Part shown: piece after piece, positions 36,408 to 45,024 of the stretch
How positions within the stretch are numbered: the first letter of the stretch is position 1
How the letters are laid out: each line of letters begins with the position of its first letter
Notes under the pieces: generated by a model
Seen by the model: only the letters and a program-made list of their open reading frames with translations
Database searches by the model: none
Told to the model about the DNA's origin: nothing
Made by a program: the position numbers and the translations under genes
Assembly: GCF_014199215.1 (NCBI RefSeq)
Contig: NZ_JACIJC010000001.1
Coordinates: 436,001 to 500,000, forward strand
Reading direction: 5' to 3'
DNA length: 64,000 bases
Source of the DNA: Sphingobium boeckii
GTDB taxonomy: Bacteria; Pseudomonadota; Alphaproteobacteria; Sphingomonadales; Sphingomonadaceae

Positions 36408-37090
36408 TTGCTCTCTCCTTCGCTATACCAGGCGGGGGGCTTCACGCCCTCGAACACCGCCATGTGATCGGCCAATGCCTTTTGAAATGCAGGCCGGGAT
36501 TCGCCGCGCGCGAGATAGGCGGCCAGATTGTCATGTTCGGCCACGAGATCGGTATGACGCAATCCGCGCAATACTGAGACCATGATCAGGTCGCCCGCTG
36601 TGAACACATCGCCATCCAGCCAGCGCTTGTCGCCCAGCGCGTTTGACAGGTCCGCCAGCCGCGCGCGCAGCCGCTCAATGGCTTTGGGCCGAAACAGCGG
36701 GGCATAAGCCTCATCCTTGTCGAAAAGATCGGCCAGCACCAGATCGAAGATCATAGGCTCCACGGAATTGAGCGCCGAGATCAGCCAGGCCGTGGCGCGT
36801 GCATCACCGGCGGGGTCGCCTGGTAGCAGACCGGGCTTCAGTCCGGCGATGTGCAGCACGATCGCACCCGATTCGAAGATTTCGGTATCGCCATGCGCAT
36901 AGGTCGGGATCTGGCCGAAGGGCTGAAGCGCGCGATGCGCAGCGCTTTTATGCTCGCCCAGATCGAGCAGGCGGACGTCATAATCCAGCCCCACCTCTTC
37001 GAAAGCCCAGCGTGCCCGCGTATCCCGCACCAGCCCTTGGGCGAAGGGCGGCACCCATGTGAACGCAGTGATTTCGGGCGCGCCGGCCAT
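36404..37090 (-). CDS. Glutathione S-transferase family protein
   Basis: 228 residues. N-terminal thioredoxin-fold domain with VRDTRARWAFEEVGLDYDVRLLDL, QPFGQIPTYAHGDTEIFESGAIVLHIA, then the helical C-terminal domain including WLDGDVFTAGDLIMVSVLRGLRH. It has no obvious catalytic Ser or Cys in the first loop. It joins the VOC genes as a probable electrophile-detoxifying unit. Confidence 0.92.
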   Translation of the reverse strand: MAGAPEITAFTWVPPFAQGLVRDTRARWAFEEVGLDYDVRLLDLGEHKSAAHRALQPFGQIPTYAHGDTEIFESGAIVLHIAGLKPGLLPGDPAGDARATAWLISALNSVEPMIFDLVLADLFDKDEAYAPLFRPKAIERLRARLADLSNALGDKRWLDGDVFTAGDLIMVSVLRGLRHTDLVAEHDNLAAYLARGESRPAFQKALADHMAVFEGVKPPAWYSEGESK

Positions 37091-37116
37091 AGCCTCATCC
37101 TTTCTATGGTGTCCGC

Positions 37117-37557
37117 TCAGGCGGCGGAGACTGCCATCGTCGCCGCATCACCGGCTGTCGCCGCCGGATCCATCCAGAACACTTCCCAGATATGCCCATT
37201 GGGATCTGCAAAACTGCGGCTGAACATGAAGCCGTGATCCTGCACCGGTGTGGCATCGGCCGTGCCGCCCGCCCTGGCTACCTTTTCGATCGTCGCATCC
37301 ACATCGTCGCGGCTATCGACCGAGAGAGCGAAGAGCGCCCCTACCGCGGTTTTCGCATCGGCGATCGTCCGCCCGGGAATGAAGCTGGCAAATTTTTCAT
37401 GGCTGAGCAGCATCGCGTAGATCGTGTCGGACAACACCATGCACGAGGCGGTCTCGTCGCTGAACATCGGATTCTGTTCGGCACCGATCGCGGTGTAGAA
37501 GGCGGTGGATGCCGCGACATCGGCCACGGGCAAATTCACGAAAATCATCTTGGTCAT
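37117..37557 (-). CDS. VOC family glyoxalase-like protein
   Basis: 146 residues from ATG 37557. VOC pattern: KMIFVNLPVADVAASTAFYTAIGAEQNPMFSDE, a mid HEKFASFIPGR, and a C-terminal DHGFMFSRSFADPNGHIWEVFWMDP. It is a lactoylglutathione-lyase-like single-module protein. It is the first gene of the operon reading down to 33234, transcribed away from the HxlR gene with a 61-bp shared upstream region. Confidence 0.92.
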   Translation of the reverse strand: MTKMIFVNLPVADVAASTAFYTAIGAEQNPMFSDETASCMVLSDTIYAMLLSHEKFASFIPGRTIADAKTAVGALFALSVDSRDDVDATIEKVARAGGTADATPVQDHGFMFSRSFADPNGHIWEVFWMDPAATAGDAATMAVSAA

Positions 37558-37601
37558 GGTCGCCTCATTTCGAATCGCTGTTTGACGATGATGATCCGGC
37601 C

Positions 37602-37639
37602 AGTTATTAAAAACAACTATGGAGTTAGAAAAAATAACT
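37602..37639. promoter_or_regulatory. Candidate HxlR operator
   Basis: AGTTATT (37602-37608) and AATAACT (37633-37639) form an inverted repeat. Within it AACT-ATGG-AGTT (37615-37626) forms a second, spanning the ATG of the hxlR-like gene. The AT-rich block stands out in a GC-rich region and sits between the divergent starts, suggesting autoregulation and control of the VOC operon. Based on symmetry only. Confidence 0.45.
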
Positions 37640-38320
37640 GAACCGGTCAAAGCGCGCGATAAACGGTGGTATGATGATGCGTGCGGCACGGCGTTGGGCA
37701 TGGAATTGGTGGGGGAACGGTGGTCGCTGCTGATCGTGCGGGAGCTTTTGCTCGGCCCGCGGCGGTTCGGCGAATTGCGCGATGGCCTGCCCGGAATTAG
37801 CGCGAACGTGCTCACCCAGCGGCTCGAAAGTCTGGCCGCGGCAGGGATTGTCACGCGTCACAAACTGCCAGCCCCCGCCAGTGCTCAGGTTTATGCGCTC
37901 ACGCCCTGGGGGCGCGAATGCGAACCGATCGTGCTGGGGATCGGCCGTTGGGCCTTGCGCTCACCCACGCACGATCCGACGCTCAATTTCTCGCCGGTCT
38001 CGCTCATGCTGTCGCTCAAGATGCTGTTCGTCGCCAGCCGGGCGGGTGATTTTAGCGCGGTCGTCGGCTTTGTCTTCGATGCGGAAAGCTACGTCGCGAA
38101 GGTCTCGGGGGGCGTCATCACAGTGGCGCGTGGCGATGTCGCGGGCAGCGCCGCCATCTTCACAAGCGCGCCCGGCGCATTGCTGCCGCTGTTCTACGGG
38201 GGAATGCCTCTGAGCCAAGCCGAGGCTTCGGGCGGAATCTTGGTGTCAGGCGATCGGGCGGCGGCGGCGCGCTTCGCTGGGCTGTTTGCCCTTCCTGCAA
38301 AAATCGCAAACGGCGAATAG
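37619..38320 (+). CDS. HxlR family regulator with C-terminal extension
   Basis: 233 residues. The N-terminal winged helix is HxlR-type: CGTALGMELVGERWSLLIVRELLLGPRRFGELRDGLPGISANVLTQRLESLAAAGIVTRHKLP, and YALTPWGRE. The extra C-terminal 120 residues, with FDAESYVAKVSGGVITVARGDV and a late GGMPLSQAEASGGILVSGD, resemble a SCP2-type sterol/ligand pocket, which could sense a hydrophobic compound. Divergent from the VOC/GST operon and its probable regulator. Confidence 0.9.
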   Translation: MELEKITEPVKARDKRWYDDACGTALGMELVGERWSLLIVRELLLGPRRFGELRDGLPGISANVLTQRLESLAAAGIVTRHKLPAPASAQVYALTPWGRECEPIVLGIGRWALRSPTHDPTLNFSPVSLMLSLKMLFVASRAGDFSAVVGFVFDAESYVAKVSGGVITVARGDVAGSAAIFTSAPGALLPLFYGGMPLSQAEASGGILVSGDRAAAARFAGLFALPAKIANGE

Positions 38321-38455
38321 GAACTTTACCCTTCTGCCGCAAAGAGGCATTGAGCGGATGACATGCGTGTCGCGGGACCAGCGCCCGGATGCGTTCTCCT
38401 GACGACTCAGCCGCCCTTCTTTCAGACCGGCGGGATTTGGAACATAGCTGAAGCC

Positions 38456-39463
38456 ATGACGAATATTCCCAACACCCAGCCCGACAGCCGCGAAGCCACC
38501 GTGATGGACGCGCCGGACAAGATGGTGAGCGCGCGCGAACTGTTCGGCATCGACATCGATATGATGGTGCCCGCCTTTTCGGAGGCCGATGAGCGTGTCC
38601 CCGATTTCGATCCGGCCTATGTTTTCGATGCGGATACCACGCTCGCGATCCTCGCGGGTTTTGCGCATAACCGCCGCGTGATGGTCCAGGGCTATCACGG
38701 TACAGGCAAGTCTACGCATATCGAGCAGGTGGCGGCGCGTCTCAACTGGCCCTGTATCCGCATCAATCTGGACGCGCATATCAGTCGCATCGATCTGATC
38801 GGCCGCGATGCGATCGTGCTGAAGGATGGCCAGCAGATCACCGAATTCAAGGAAGGCCTGCTACCCTGGGCGCTGCAGACTCCTACGGCCTTGGTGTTCG
38901 ACGAATATGATGCCGGTCGTCCCGACGTCATGTTCGTGATCCAGCGTGTGCTGGAGACGGAGGGCAAGTTGACCCTGCTCGATCAGAATCGCGTGATCCG
39001 CCCCAATCCCTATTTCCGGCTGTTCGCCACCGCGAACACGGTCGGCCTGGGCGATACGAGCGGCCTCTATCATGGCACGCAGCAGATCAATCAGGGCCAG
39101 ATGGACCGCTGGAACATCGTCGTCACGCTCAACTATCTTCCCGCCAATGTAGAGGCGCAGATCGTGCTCGCCAAATCGGGTGAGTATGATCATGCGGGCG
39201 GCAAGAAAGAGGTGGAGAATATGGTGAAGGTGGCGGAATTGACGCGCCAGGGCTTCATCAACGGCGATATCTCCACCGTCATGTCTCCGCGCACCGTGAT
39301 CACCTGGGCGCAAAATGCGCTGATCTTCAAGGACGTCGGCTTCGCCTTCCGCCTTTCCTTCCTCAACAAATGCGACGAAGCCGAACGCGCGCTGGTGGCC
39401 GAATATTATCAGCGCGTCTTCGGCCGTGATCTGCCCGAAAGCGTGGTGGGGAAAGCTGGCTGA
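38456..39463 (+). CDS. cobS: CobS-like AAA+ ATPase
   Basis: 335 residues from ATG 38456. AAA+ core: Walker [26 protein letters not shown], Walker [13 protein letters not shown], sensor [21 protein letters not shown] and MDRWNIVV. It is the ATPase chaperone half of the aerobic cobaltochelatase (CobNST). No corrin genes are in the window. In alphaproteobacteria cobS-cobT with bolA and J-domain genes is often kept apart from the vitamin B12 genes, so a wider MoxR-like role is possible. Confidence 0.93.
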   Translation: MTNIPNTQPDSREATVMDAPDKMVSARELFGIDIDMMVPAFSEADERVPDFDPAYVFDADTTLAILAGFAHNRRVMVQGYHGTGKSTHIEQVAARLNWPCIRINLDAHISRIDLIGRDAIVLKDGQQITEFKEGLLPWALQTPTALVFDEYDAGRPDVMFVIQRVLETEGKLTLLDQNRVIRPNPYFRLFATANTVGLGDTSGLYHGTQQINQGQMDRWNIVVTLNYLPANVEAQIVLAKSGEYDHAGGKKEVENMVKVAELTRQGFINGDISTVMSPRTVITWAQNALIFKDVGFAFRLSFLNKCDEAERALVAEYYQRVFGRDLPESVVGKAG

Positions 39464-39493
39464 ATGGCGCCCGACTTGCTCTGAAAGTCAAAA

Positions 39494-39509
39494 TGGACTA
39501 ACTGGACTA
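39494..39509. promoter_or_regulatory. Direct repeat upstream of the toxin-antitoxin genes
   Basis: TGGACTA at 39494-39500 and again at 39503-39509 (9-bp period), 15 bases before the antitoxin ATG and overlapping the position of a ribosome binding site (TCAGGAG). A candidate autoregulatory site. Confidence 0.4.
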
Positions 39510-39523
39510 ATCAGGAGTCTGCC

Positions 39524-39787
39524 ATGTCCGCTTCGGTCAATGTCCATGATGCCAAGACGAATTTCTCCAAGCTGCTTGAGCGCGCTCATGCGGGCGAGGA
39601 GATCATTCTCGCCAAGGCTGGCAAGCCCTATGCCAAGCTGGTGCCGATCGAGCCGAAAGAACCGAAGCCTCGCCGCACACCCGGGGGGTGGCCCGAACTT
39701 CGCAATATTCCCGCGTCCGTGTGGTTCGATCCGTTGCCGGATGATGAGCTGGATGCCTGGGAAGGCAAATATTCGAATATTCTCTAG
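39524..39787 (+). CDS. Phd/YefM-type antitoxin
   Basis: 87 residues. The N-terminal DNA-binding fold is Phd-like: SVNVHDAKTNFSKLLERAHAGEEIILAKAGKPYAKLVPI. The proline-rich middle and the acidic C-terminal SVWFDPLPDDELDAWEG are likely the toxin-binding part. It ends directly next to the ATG of the PIN toxin. With it, it forms a type II module between cobS and cobT. Confidence 0.92.
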   Translation: MSASVNVHDAKTNFSKLLERAHAGEEIILAKAGKPYAKLVPIEPKEPKPRRTPGGWPELRNIPASVWFDPLPDDELDAWEGKYSNIL

Positions 39788-40186
39788 ATGATGGCGATCG
39801 GCGCCTGCCTTTTGGATACTCATGCAGCGCTCTGGTGGTGGTGCGATTCGCCTATGCTCGGGCCGCAGGCGCGGGAGGTTATCGCCGCTACCGAAATCCC
39901 GATGATGGTGAGCGTTACATCCGCATTGGAAATCTCCATCAAATATCGTCTCGGCAAGTTACCGGATATTGGCGATCCCAGAGAAAGTTATGGCAAGCTG
40001 ATGGCCAGAAATGGCTTCAAAAGTCTCGAAATTACTGAAGGGCACGCGATGAAAGCTGGCCTGCTGCCCGGCGATCATCGCGATCCCTTCGATCGCCTCA
40101 TTGCCGCGCAGGCATTGATCGAGGGATTGACCGTCGTCACTCGCGATCCGGCGTTTGCGGCTTTCGGCTGCGACGTGATCTGGTAA
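39788..40186 (+). CDS. PIN-domain toxin (VapC-like)
   Basis: 132 residues. PIN fold with the acidic site: Asp10 (LLDTHAALWW), Glu48 (SALEISIKYRLGKL), Asp99/Asp102 (GDHRDPFDRLIAAQAL) and Asp120 (VVTRDPAF). The group is a ribonuclease toxin neutralised by the preceding antitoxin. The ATG directly follows the antitoxin stop. It ends 9 nt before cobT. Confidence 0.92.
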   Translation: MMAIGACLLDTHAALWWWCDSPMLGPQAREVIAATEIPMMVSVTSALEISIKYRLGKLPDIGDPRESYGKLMARNGFKSLEITEGHAMKAGLLPGDHRDPFDRLIAAQALIEGLTVVTRDPAFAAFGCDVIW

Positions 40187-40195
40187 GGCGCTTTC

Positions 40196-42022
40196 ATGGC
40201 TGAACAAACCCCCCTCGATCAGTTCAAGGCCGTGCTGTCCGGCGCGGCGCGGGCGATTGCGCATGAGCCGGAGATCGAACTGGCGTTTACCGCCGACGCG
40301 CCGGTGCAGGCGGGCAAGCATATCAAGGTGCCGATGCCCGGTCGCAATCTGCCGCCCGAGCAGGTGGCCGAGGCGCGCGGGTTTGCGGACAGCTTCGCGC
40401 TGAAGCTGCGGCATCACAATGCAGTGCTCCATGCCAAGGGCGCGCCCGCCGACGCCCTGGCGCGCGCCGTGTTCGATTCTGTGGAACAGGCGCGGATCGA
40501 GGCGCTGGGCGCTAAATCGATGGAGGGCGTGAAAGCCAATCTGGCTGAGGCGCTCGCCATGCGGATGCGTTCCGATCCGATCGCGCGCGCGCGTAACCGG
40601 GAGGAAGTGCCGCTCTCCACCGCGGTGGCGCTGATGGTCCGCGAAAAACTGACGGGCGAATTGCCCCCGGCCAATGTCGAGCCCGGCCTGGCGTTGGTGC
40701 GTGACTGGATTGAGGCGAAGGCGGGTGCTGATATCGAAGCGCTGAGCCTGCTCACCGATGATCAGGGCGCGTTTCAGAAGCTCACCACGCAATTGCTCGA
40801 GGATCTCGAACTCATCGATGGCGAGGTGATTCCCGACAGTGCCGACGATGGCGGCGAGGATGAAGAAGGCGAGAGCGAAGAAGAGGCCGAGAGCGACGAG
40901 GGCGAGGATGAATCCGCCGGTGCGGATGGTGAGATGGAAGCCCGTGGCGAACCCGAGGAAAGCGAGGGTGAAGAGGGCGAGGGCGGTGAGATGGACGAGG
41001 ATGACCTCTCCGACACCGACGCCGATCTGGGCGATGAGGGGCAGGAGGGGATGCTTCCCGTGCGCCCCAATCGTCCGCTCTCCGACATGTCGCCCCAATT
41101 CGATTACAAAGCCTGGACGACCAATCATGACGAGGTGATCGAGGCTACCGAGCTGTGCGACGAAGACGAATTGATCCGTCTGCGCGCCTATCTCGATCAG
41201 CAATTGACCCATTTGCAGGGCGCGGTGACCAAGCTCGCGAACCGGCTGCAGCGCCGTCTGATGGCGCAGCAGAACCGGAGCTGGGATTTCGATCAGGAGG
41301 AGGGCCTGCTCGATGCCGCGCGGCTCGCGCGCGTCGTGATCAATCCGATGCAGTCGCTGAGCTACAAGGCCGAACGCGAGACCGATTTCCGCGATACCGT
41401 GGTCACGCTGCTGATCGACAATTCAGGCTCGATGCGCGGGCGGCCGATCTCGATCGCGGCGATCAGCGCGGATATCATGGCGCGCACGCTGGAGCGCTGC
41501 GGCGTGAAGACCGAGATTCTGGGCTTCACCACCCGCGCGTGGAAGGGCGGGCAGGCGCGCGAAAGCTGGCTTGCCGCAGGCCGGCCGCCGATGCCGGGGC
41601 GGCTCAACGATCTGCGCCACATCATCTATAAAAAGGCCGACGAACCCTGGCGCCGCGCGCGCAAGAATCTGGGCCTGATGATGCGCGAGGGGCTGCTCAA
41701 GGAGAATATCGACGGCGAAGCCCTGCTCTGGGCGCATAACCGCATTGTCCATCGTTCGGAAGATCGCCGCATCCTGATGGTTATTTCCGATGGCGCGCCG
41801 GTCGATGATTCCACGCTGTCGGTGAATTCCGGCAGCTATCTGGAACGGCATCTGCGTCAGGTGATCAACTGGATCGAGACGCGCTCCCCCGTGGAACTGG
41901 TCGCGATCGGGATCGGCCATGATGTGACGCGCTATTATCAGAAGGCGGTGACGATCATGGATGCGGAGCAATTGGGTGGCACCATGGTGGAGCAACTCGC
42001 CAGCCTGTTCGATACCGACTGA
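40196..42022 (+). CDS. cobT: CobT-like VWA protein
   Basis: 608 residues. N-terminal CobT helical domain, an extremely acidic linker about residues 220-285 ([17 protein letters not shown] and similar), then a C-terminal von Willebrand A domain with the MIDAS motif [14 protein letters not shown] and a later [14 protein letters not shown]. CobT and CobS together form the ATPase part of cobaltochelatase. Separated from cobS by the 0.7-kb toxin-antitoxin pair. Confidence 0.94.
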   Translation: MAEQTPLDQFKAVLSGAARAIAHEPEIELAFTADAPVQAGKHIKVPMPGRNLPPEQVAEARGFADSFALKLRHHNAVLHAKGAPADALARAVFDSVEQARIEALGAKSMEGVKANLAEALAMRMRSDPIARARNREEVPLSTAVALMVREKLTGELPPANVEPGLALVRDWIEAKAGADIEALSLLTDDQGAFQKLTTQLLEDLELIDGEVIPDSADDGGEDEEGESEEEAESDEGEDESAGADGEMEARGEPEESEGEEGEGGEMDEDDLSDTDADLGDEGQEGMLPVRPNRPLSDMSPQFDYKAWTTNHDEVIEATELCDEDELIRLRAYLDQQLTHLQGAVTKLANRLQRRLMAQQNRSWDFDQEEGLLDAARLARVVINPMQSLSYKAERETDFRDTVVTLLIDNSGSMRGRPISIAAISADIMARTLERCGVKTEILGFTTRAWKGGQARESWLAAGRPPMPGRLNDLRHIIYKKADEPWRRARKNLGLMMREGLLKENIDGEALLWAHNRIVHRSEDRRILMVISDGAPVDDSTLSVNSGSYLERHLRQVINWIETRSPVELVAIGIGHDVTRYYQKAVTIMDAEQLGGTMVEQLASLFDTD

Positions 42023-42099
42023 ACGGACGAAGGCCGGAAACCTCGCGGTTCCCGGCCCTCTGCCCTCGCTACGCTACTCGAGGGTTAAGTAATCTGGTG

Positions 42100-42486
42100 T
42101 CAGCAGCGGCTGCCGTTCTTGTCGATCGCCCGGCCGGCCAGTGCGCCGGCACCACCGCCGATGATCAGGCCCGCGGTGCGATCACCCCGACGGCCGACGA
42201 CTTCGCGGCCCAGCAGGCCACCAGCGATGGCACCGATGATCGTGCCCGTGGTGCCGCTGTTATTGCAGCGATAGTTGTTACGATAATCGTTGCGATAGCC
42301 GCGGTTGTTGTAACGGTCTCCGCGATAGCCGCGACGGTCATTGCGATAGCCGCGGTCGCCGCGATAGTCGCGGGCATTGTCATAGCCGCCACGGTAATGA
42401 TCGCGCGCCATGGCGGGCGCAGCGGGCACCAGGGTCGCAGCGCCCATGGCGAGCGTTGCGGTGATGAGGCTCAGTTTCTTGAACAT
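42100..42486 (-). CDS. Glycine-zipper 2TM secreted protein
   Basis: 128 residues from ATG 42486, with AAGGAGA upstream. Signal peptide ends PAAPAMA. A Tyr/Arg/Asn/Gly-rich middle (DYRGDRGYRNDRRGYRGDRYNN) is followed by a glycine-zipper hairpin, GTIIGAIAGGLLGREVVGRRGDRTAGLIIGGGAGALAGRAID. Such outer membrane or periplasmic proteins are abundant in sphingomonads; function unknown. Ends with a Cys. Confidence 0.85.
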   Translation of the reverse strand: MFKKLSLITATLAMGAATLVPAAPAMARDHYRGGYDNARDYRGDRGYRNDRRGYRGDRYNNRGYRNDYRNNYRCNNSGTTGTIIGAIAGGLLGREVVGRRGDRTAGLIIGGGAGALAGRAIDKNGSRC

Positions 42487-42735
42487 CGAAAATCTCCTTC
42501 GTCTTAAAAAGCATCTCTTCGTCGGCGTGGCCGGTCCGGTATTGGTCCGGCCCAACGTCTGCTTCCCGTCGACTGATGCCCTTATGGCGTGATTCGTTTG
42601 AGGCGGGCCTGAACGCGGACGTTATCTCAGGTTCATGCGGGGGTTGTCCGGGTTCATGTTCGAAGCCTCTGCGCCCTGCCTGGAAGATTTGGTGGGGAGT
42701 GTCATTCTGCAACGGCCTCTCTAGAAGGGACGGAC

Positions 42736-43719
42736 ATGCGCCTGCTGATCCCGATCCTGTTGCCGTTCATCCTCGTGCTTGGCGGCGATGCAGGCGGTGG
42801 ATCGCGTCGGGTGTTGATTGGCAATGACACCCGGATCGTGGCAACGCCCGTGCCGCTCGATCCCGATCATCCCAAGCGCGGTCGCGCGGGCGGCCTGATC
42901 TATCTCGGCGGCTGGGTGCTGCAGGGCAAGGCACCGGGCTTTGGAGGCATTTCCGGCATGGCGATGGATCGCGATGCGTTGATGCTCATCAGCGATGCAG
43001 GCGGCTTCATGCGGCTGACGGTGGATAGCCAGGGCGCGATCCGCGGCGCGCGCTTCGGCGATTTCCGCGGTGGTCCGGGCACGGGCGCACGGCGGCGCGA
43101 CCGGGATAGTGAATCGATCGCGATCGACTCCGCCAGCGGCCGGATCTGGGTCGGGTTTGAGCGGTTTAACGCCATTGCGCGCTATGCCCCCGGCTTTGCC
43201 GCGATGGAGGCACTGGCGTTTCCCGCCGCGATGAAGGCATGGCCCGGCAACGGCGGACCGGAGGCCATGGTGCGACTCTCCGATGGCCGTTTTTTAGTGT
43301 TTTCCGAAGCGGCGGGGCAGCGCGGCCAGAATGATGCGCTGCTGTTCGATCGCGATCCCACCGATCCTGCTGCGAAATCGGTGGTATTCCGCTATCGCCC
43401 GCCCGCGGGTTACCGGATCACCGAAGCCAAATCATTGCCCGACGGGCGCCTGATCCTCCTCCACCGCCGCCTGTCATTCCCCGAATATTTCTCGGCGAAG
43501 GTCGCGATCCTTGATCCTGCGGAGATAAAAGAAGGCGCGATCGCTCAGGGGAAAGAGATCGCCAGCCTCGTCCGGCCGATGGCCGTGGACAATATGGAGG
43601 CCATGGCCGTGACACAGGAAAATCGCCGCACGATCATCTGGATCGGCAGCGATGATAATTTCGGGGGCACGTTTCAGCGCACCCTGCTGATGAAGTTCGC
43701 GTTGAGTCCTGGGTTTTAA
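42736..43719 (+). CDS. Esterase-like activity of phytase family protein
   Basis: 327 residues with an N-terminal hydrophobic signal (LLIPILLPFILVLGG). Phytase-like beta-propeller family: GGISGMAMDRDALMLISDAGGFMRL, DRDSESIAIDSASGRIWVGFERFNAI, NGGPEAMVRLSDGRFLVFSE and VDNMEAMAV. Found next to cobST and rpmB in many alphaproteobacteria. Periplasmic by its signal; substrate unknown. Confidence 0.88.
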   Translation: MRLLIPILLPFILVLGGDAGGGSRRVLIGNDTRIVATPVPLDPDHPKRGRAGGLIYLGGWVLQGKAPGFGGISGMAMDRDALMLISDAGGFMRLTVDSQGAIRGARFGDFRGGPGTGARRRDRDSESIAIDSASGRIWVGFERFNAIARYAPGFAAMEALAFPAAMKAWPGNGGPEAMVRLSDGRFLVFSEAAGQRGQNDALLFDRDPTDPAAKSVVFRYRPPAGYRITEAKSLPDGRLILLHRRLSFPEYFSAKVAILDPAEIKEGAIAQGKEIASLVRPMAVDNMEAMAVTQENRRTIIWIGSDDNFGGTFQRTLLMKFALSPGF

Positions 43720-43735
43720 CGCCCAGCGGTGTCTA

Positions 43736-43756
43736 GAGCCGGATCAGATCCGGCTC
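43736..43756. terminator. Hairpin between convergent genes
   Basis: GAGCCGGATC and GATCCGGCTC are perfect 10-bp arms around a single A, between the ends of the phytase-like gene and rpmB. No T-run follows, so it is a possible two-way terminator or transcript-end stabiliser. Confidence 0.5.
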
Positions 43757-43764
43757 CCGATCAA

Positions 43765-44058
43765 TCATGCCGCTGCTGCGGAAACCTTCTTGGCGACATC
43801 GCGCTTCAGGCGCTTGGCCTTCAGGCTCAATTTGTCTTCCGAGGTCTTCAGCAGCCAATTGTCCAGCCCGCCATTGTGCTCGACAGAACGCAGGCCATGG
43901 GTGGAGACGCGCAGCTTGACGCTGGTGCCCAGCGCTTCAGACATCAGCGTGACATTCTGCAGATTCGGCAGAAAGGTGCGCTTGGTCTTGTTATTGGCGT
44001 GGGATACATTGTTTCCCACCAGGCGACCCTTGCCGGTCAGCTCGCAAATGCGCGACAT
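43765..44058 (-). CDS. rpmB: 50S ribosomal protein L28
   Basis: 97 residues, alphaproteobacterial length. Signature: [35 protein letters not shown] and [15 protein letters not shown] structural protein of the large subunit. Reverse strand, convergent with the phytase-like gene. Confidence 0.98.
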   Translation of the reverse strand: MSRICELTGKGRLVGNNVSHANNKTKRTFLPNLQNVTLMSEALGTSVKLRVSTHGLRSVEHNGGLDNWLLKTSEDKLSLKAKRLKRDVAKKVSAAAA

Positions 44059-44134
44059 CGTTCAAATTCCTGTGTTCTAACTTACCCGGAAAGAGCGGGC
44101 GGATAGCGGCTGAGGCGATTCGCGTCAACCTTGT

Positions 44135-44176
44135 AGAGTCCGGCTCATAGAGTCGGGCCAGCAGAGTCGGATGAAA
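44135..44176. repeat. Three imperfect 14-bp tandem repeats
   Basis: AGAGTCCGGCTCAT, AGAGTCGGGCCAGC and AGAGTCGGATGAAA follow each other with a 14-bp period, between the divergent rpmB and YqaE-like genes. Possibly a regulator binding array or a simple duplication. Confidence 0.5.
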
Positions 44177-44205
44177 CCGGTTCGCTGTTGGTTCGTTCCG
44201 TTAGC

Positions 44206-44427
44206 ATGAACATCCCCGCCCTCATAGCCGCCATCGTGTTGCCGCCGCTCGGCGCCTTCCTGATCAGGGGGATGGGGCGCGATTTCTTCATCGCCATCGG
44301 GCTGACCATGCTGTTCTTCCTGCCGGGTATGCTCTTTTCGCTGTTCATCGTCTGCGGCGGCTCCACCGATCGCCCGGCCGCTGCGATTGCCCGCCGCTGG
44401 CGCGCGATCAGGCCGGTGCGCGCCTAA
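44206..44427 (+). CDS. YqaE/Pmp3 family membrane protein
   Basis: 73 residues with two membrane segments in the Pmp3 pattern: ALIAAIVLPPLGAFLIRGMGRDFFIAIGLTMLFFLPGMLFSLFIV. The PPLGxFL loop is the family hallmark. These small proteins affect membrane potential and salt tolerance in other organisms. A basic C-terminal tail follows. tadA begins 40 nt downstream on the same strand. Confidence 0.88.
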   Translation: MNIPALIAAIVLPPLGAFLIRGMGRDFFIAIGLTMLFFLPGMLFSLFIVCGGSTDRPAAAIARRWRAIRPVRA

Positions 44428-44467
44428 AGCCTTTCCACAAGCGAGCGCGGCGCGATAAAGGCCGGAT

Positions 44468-44923
44468 ATGGCCTTTCCCCTCCCCGACCCCATGAGATTG
44501 GCGCTCACGCTGGCGCGCGACGCGGCGGTGGCGGGCGAAGTGCCCGTGGGTGCGGTGATCACGCTGGAGGGCCGGGTGATCGCCACCGCCTCCAATCTCA
44601 CCCGCACCGGCAACGATCCCACAGCCCATGCCGAAATCGTCGCGATTCGCGCGGCCGCCGAATCATTGGGGCAGGAACGACTTGAGGGCTGCGATCTCTG
44701 GGTGACGCTGGAGCCTTGCGCCATGTGTGCGGGGGCGATCGCCAATGCCCGCATCGCACGGCTTTATTATGCCGCCCCCGATCCCAAGGGCGGCGGCACC
44801 GAGCACGGCGCGCGCGTGTTCGATCACTCGACCTGTCATCACCGGCCGGAGGTCTATGCCGGGCTGGGAGAAGCCGAGGCAGCGGGGCTTCTGAGGGATT
44901 TTTTCCGGGAGCGACGGACCTAA
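44468..44923 (+). CDS. tadA: tRNA-specific adenosine deaminase TadA
   Basis: 151 residues. Zinc site His54-Ala-Glu56 (TAHAEIVAI) and PC84xxC87 (LEPCAMCAGAI). The preceding EVPVGAVI and following GARVFDH are normal for TadA. It makes inosine at position 34 of tRNA-Arg. A family A palindrome follows at 44933. Confidence 0.95.
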   Translation: MAFPLPDPMRLALTLARDAAVAGEVPVGAVITLEGRVIATASNLTRTGNDPTAHAEIVAIRAAAESLGQERLEGCDLWVTLEPCAMCAGAIANARIARLYYAAPDPKGGGTEHGARVFDHSTCHHRPEVYAGLGEAEAAGLLRDFFRERRT

Positions 44924-44932
44924 CCCTTAAAC

Positions 44933-45005
44933 CCGTTTGTCCCGAGCGCAGTCGAGGGACGTTGGAACTGTCACCACGTCCCTCGACTGCGCTCGGGACA
45001 AACGG
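44933..45005. repeat. Palindromic repeat, family A, copy 5
   Basis: Arms CCGTTTGTCCCGAGCGCAG and CTGCGCTCGGGACAAACGG are perfectly complementary at these ends. It lies between the convergent tadA and rsmE genes. Confidence 0.92.
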
Positions 45006-45024
45006 TGGAGTGGGCGCAAACCCG

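Noticed and set aside
42031-42056. Hairpin after cobT as a rho-independent terminator
   Set aside because: The stem GGCCGG/CCCGGCC is imperfect and no T-run follows on either strand, so it was not listed as a terminator.
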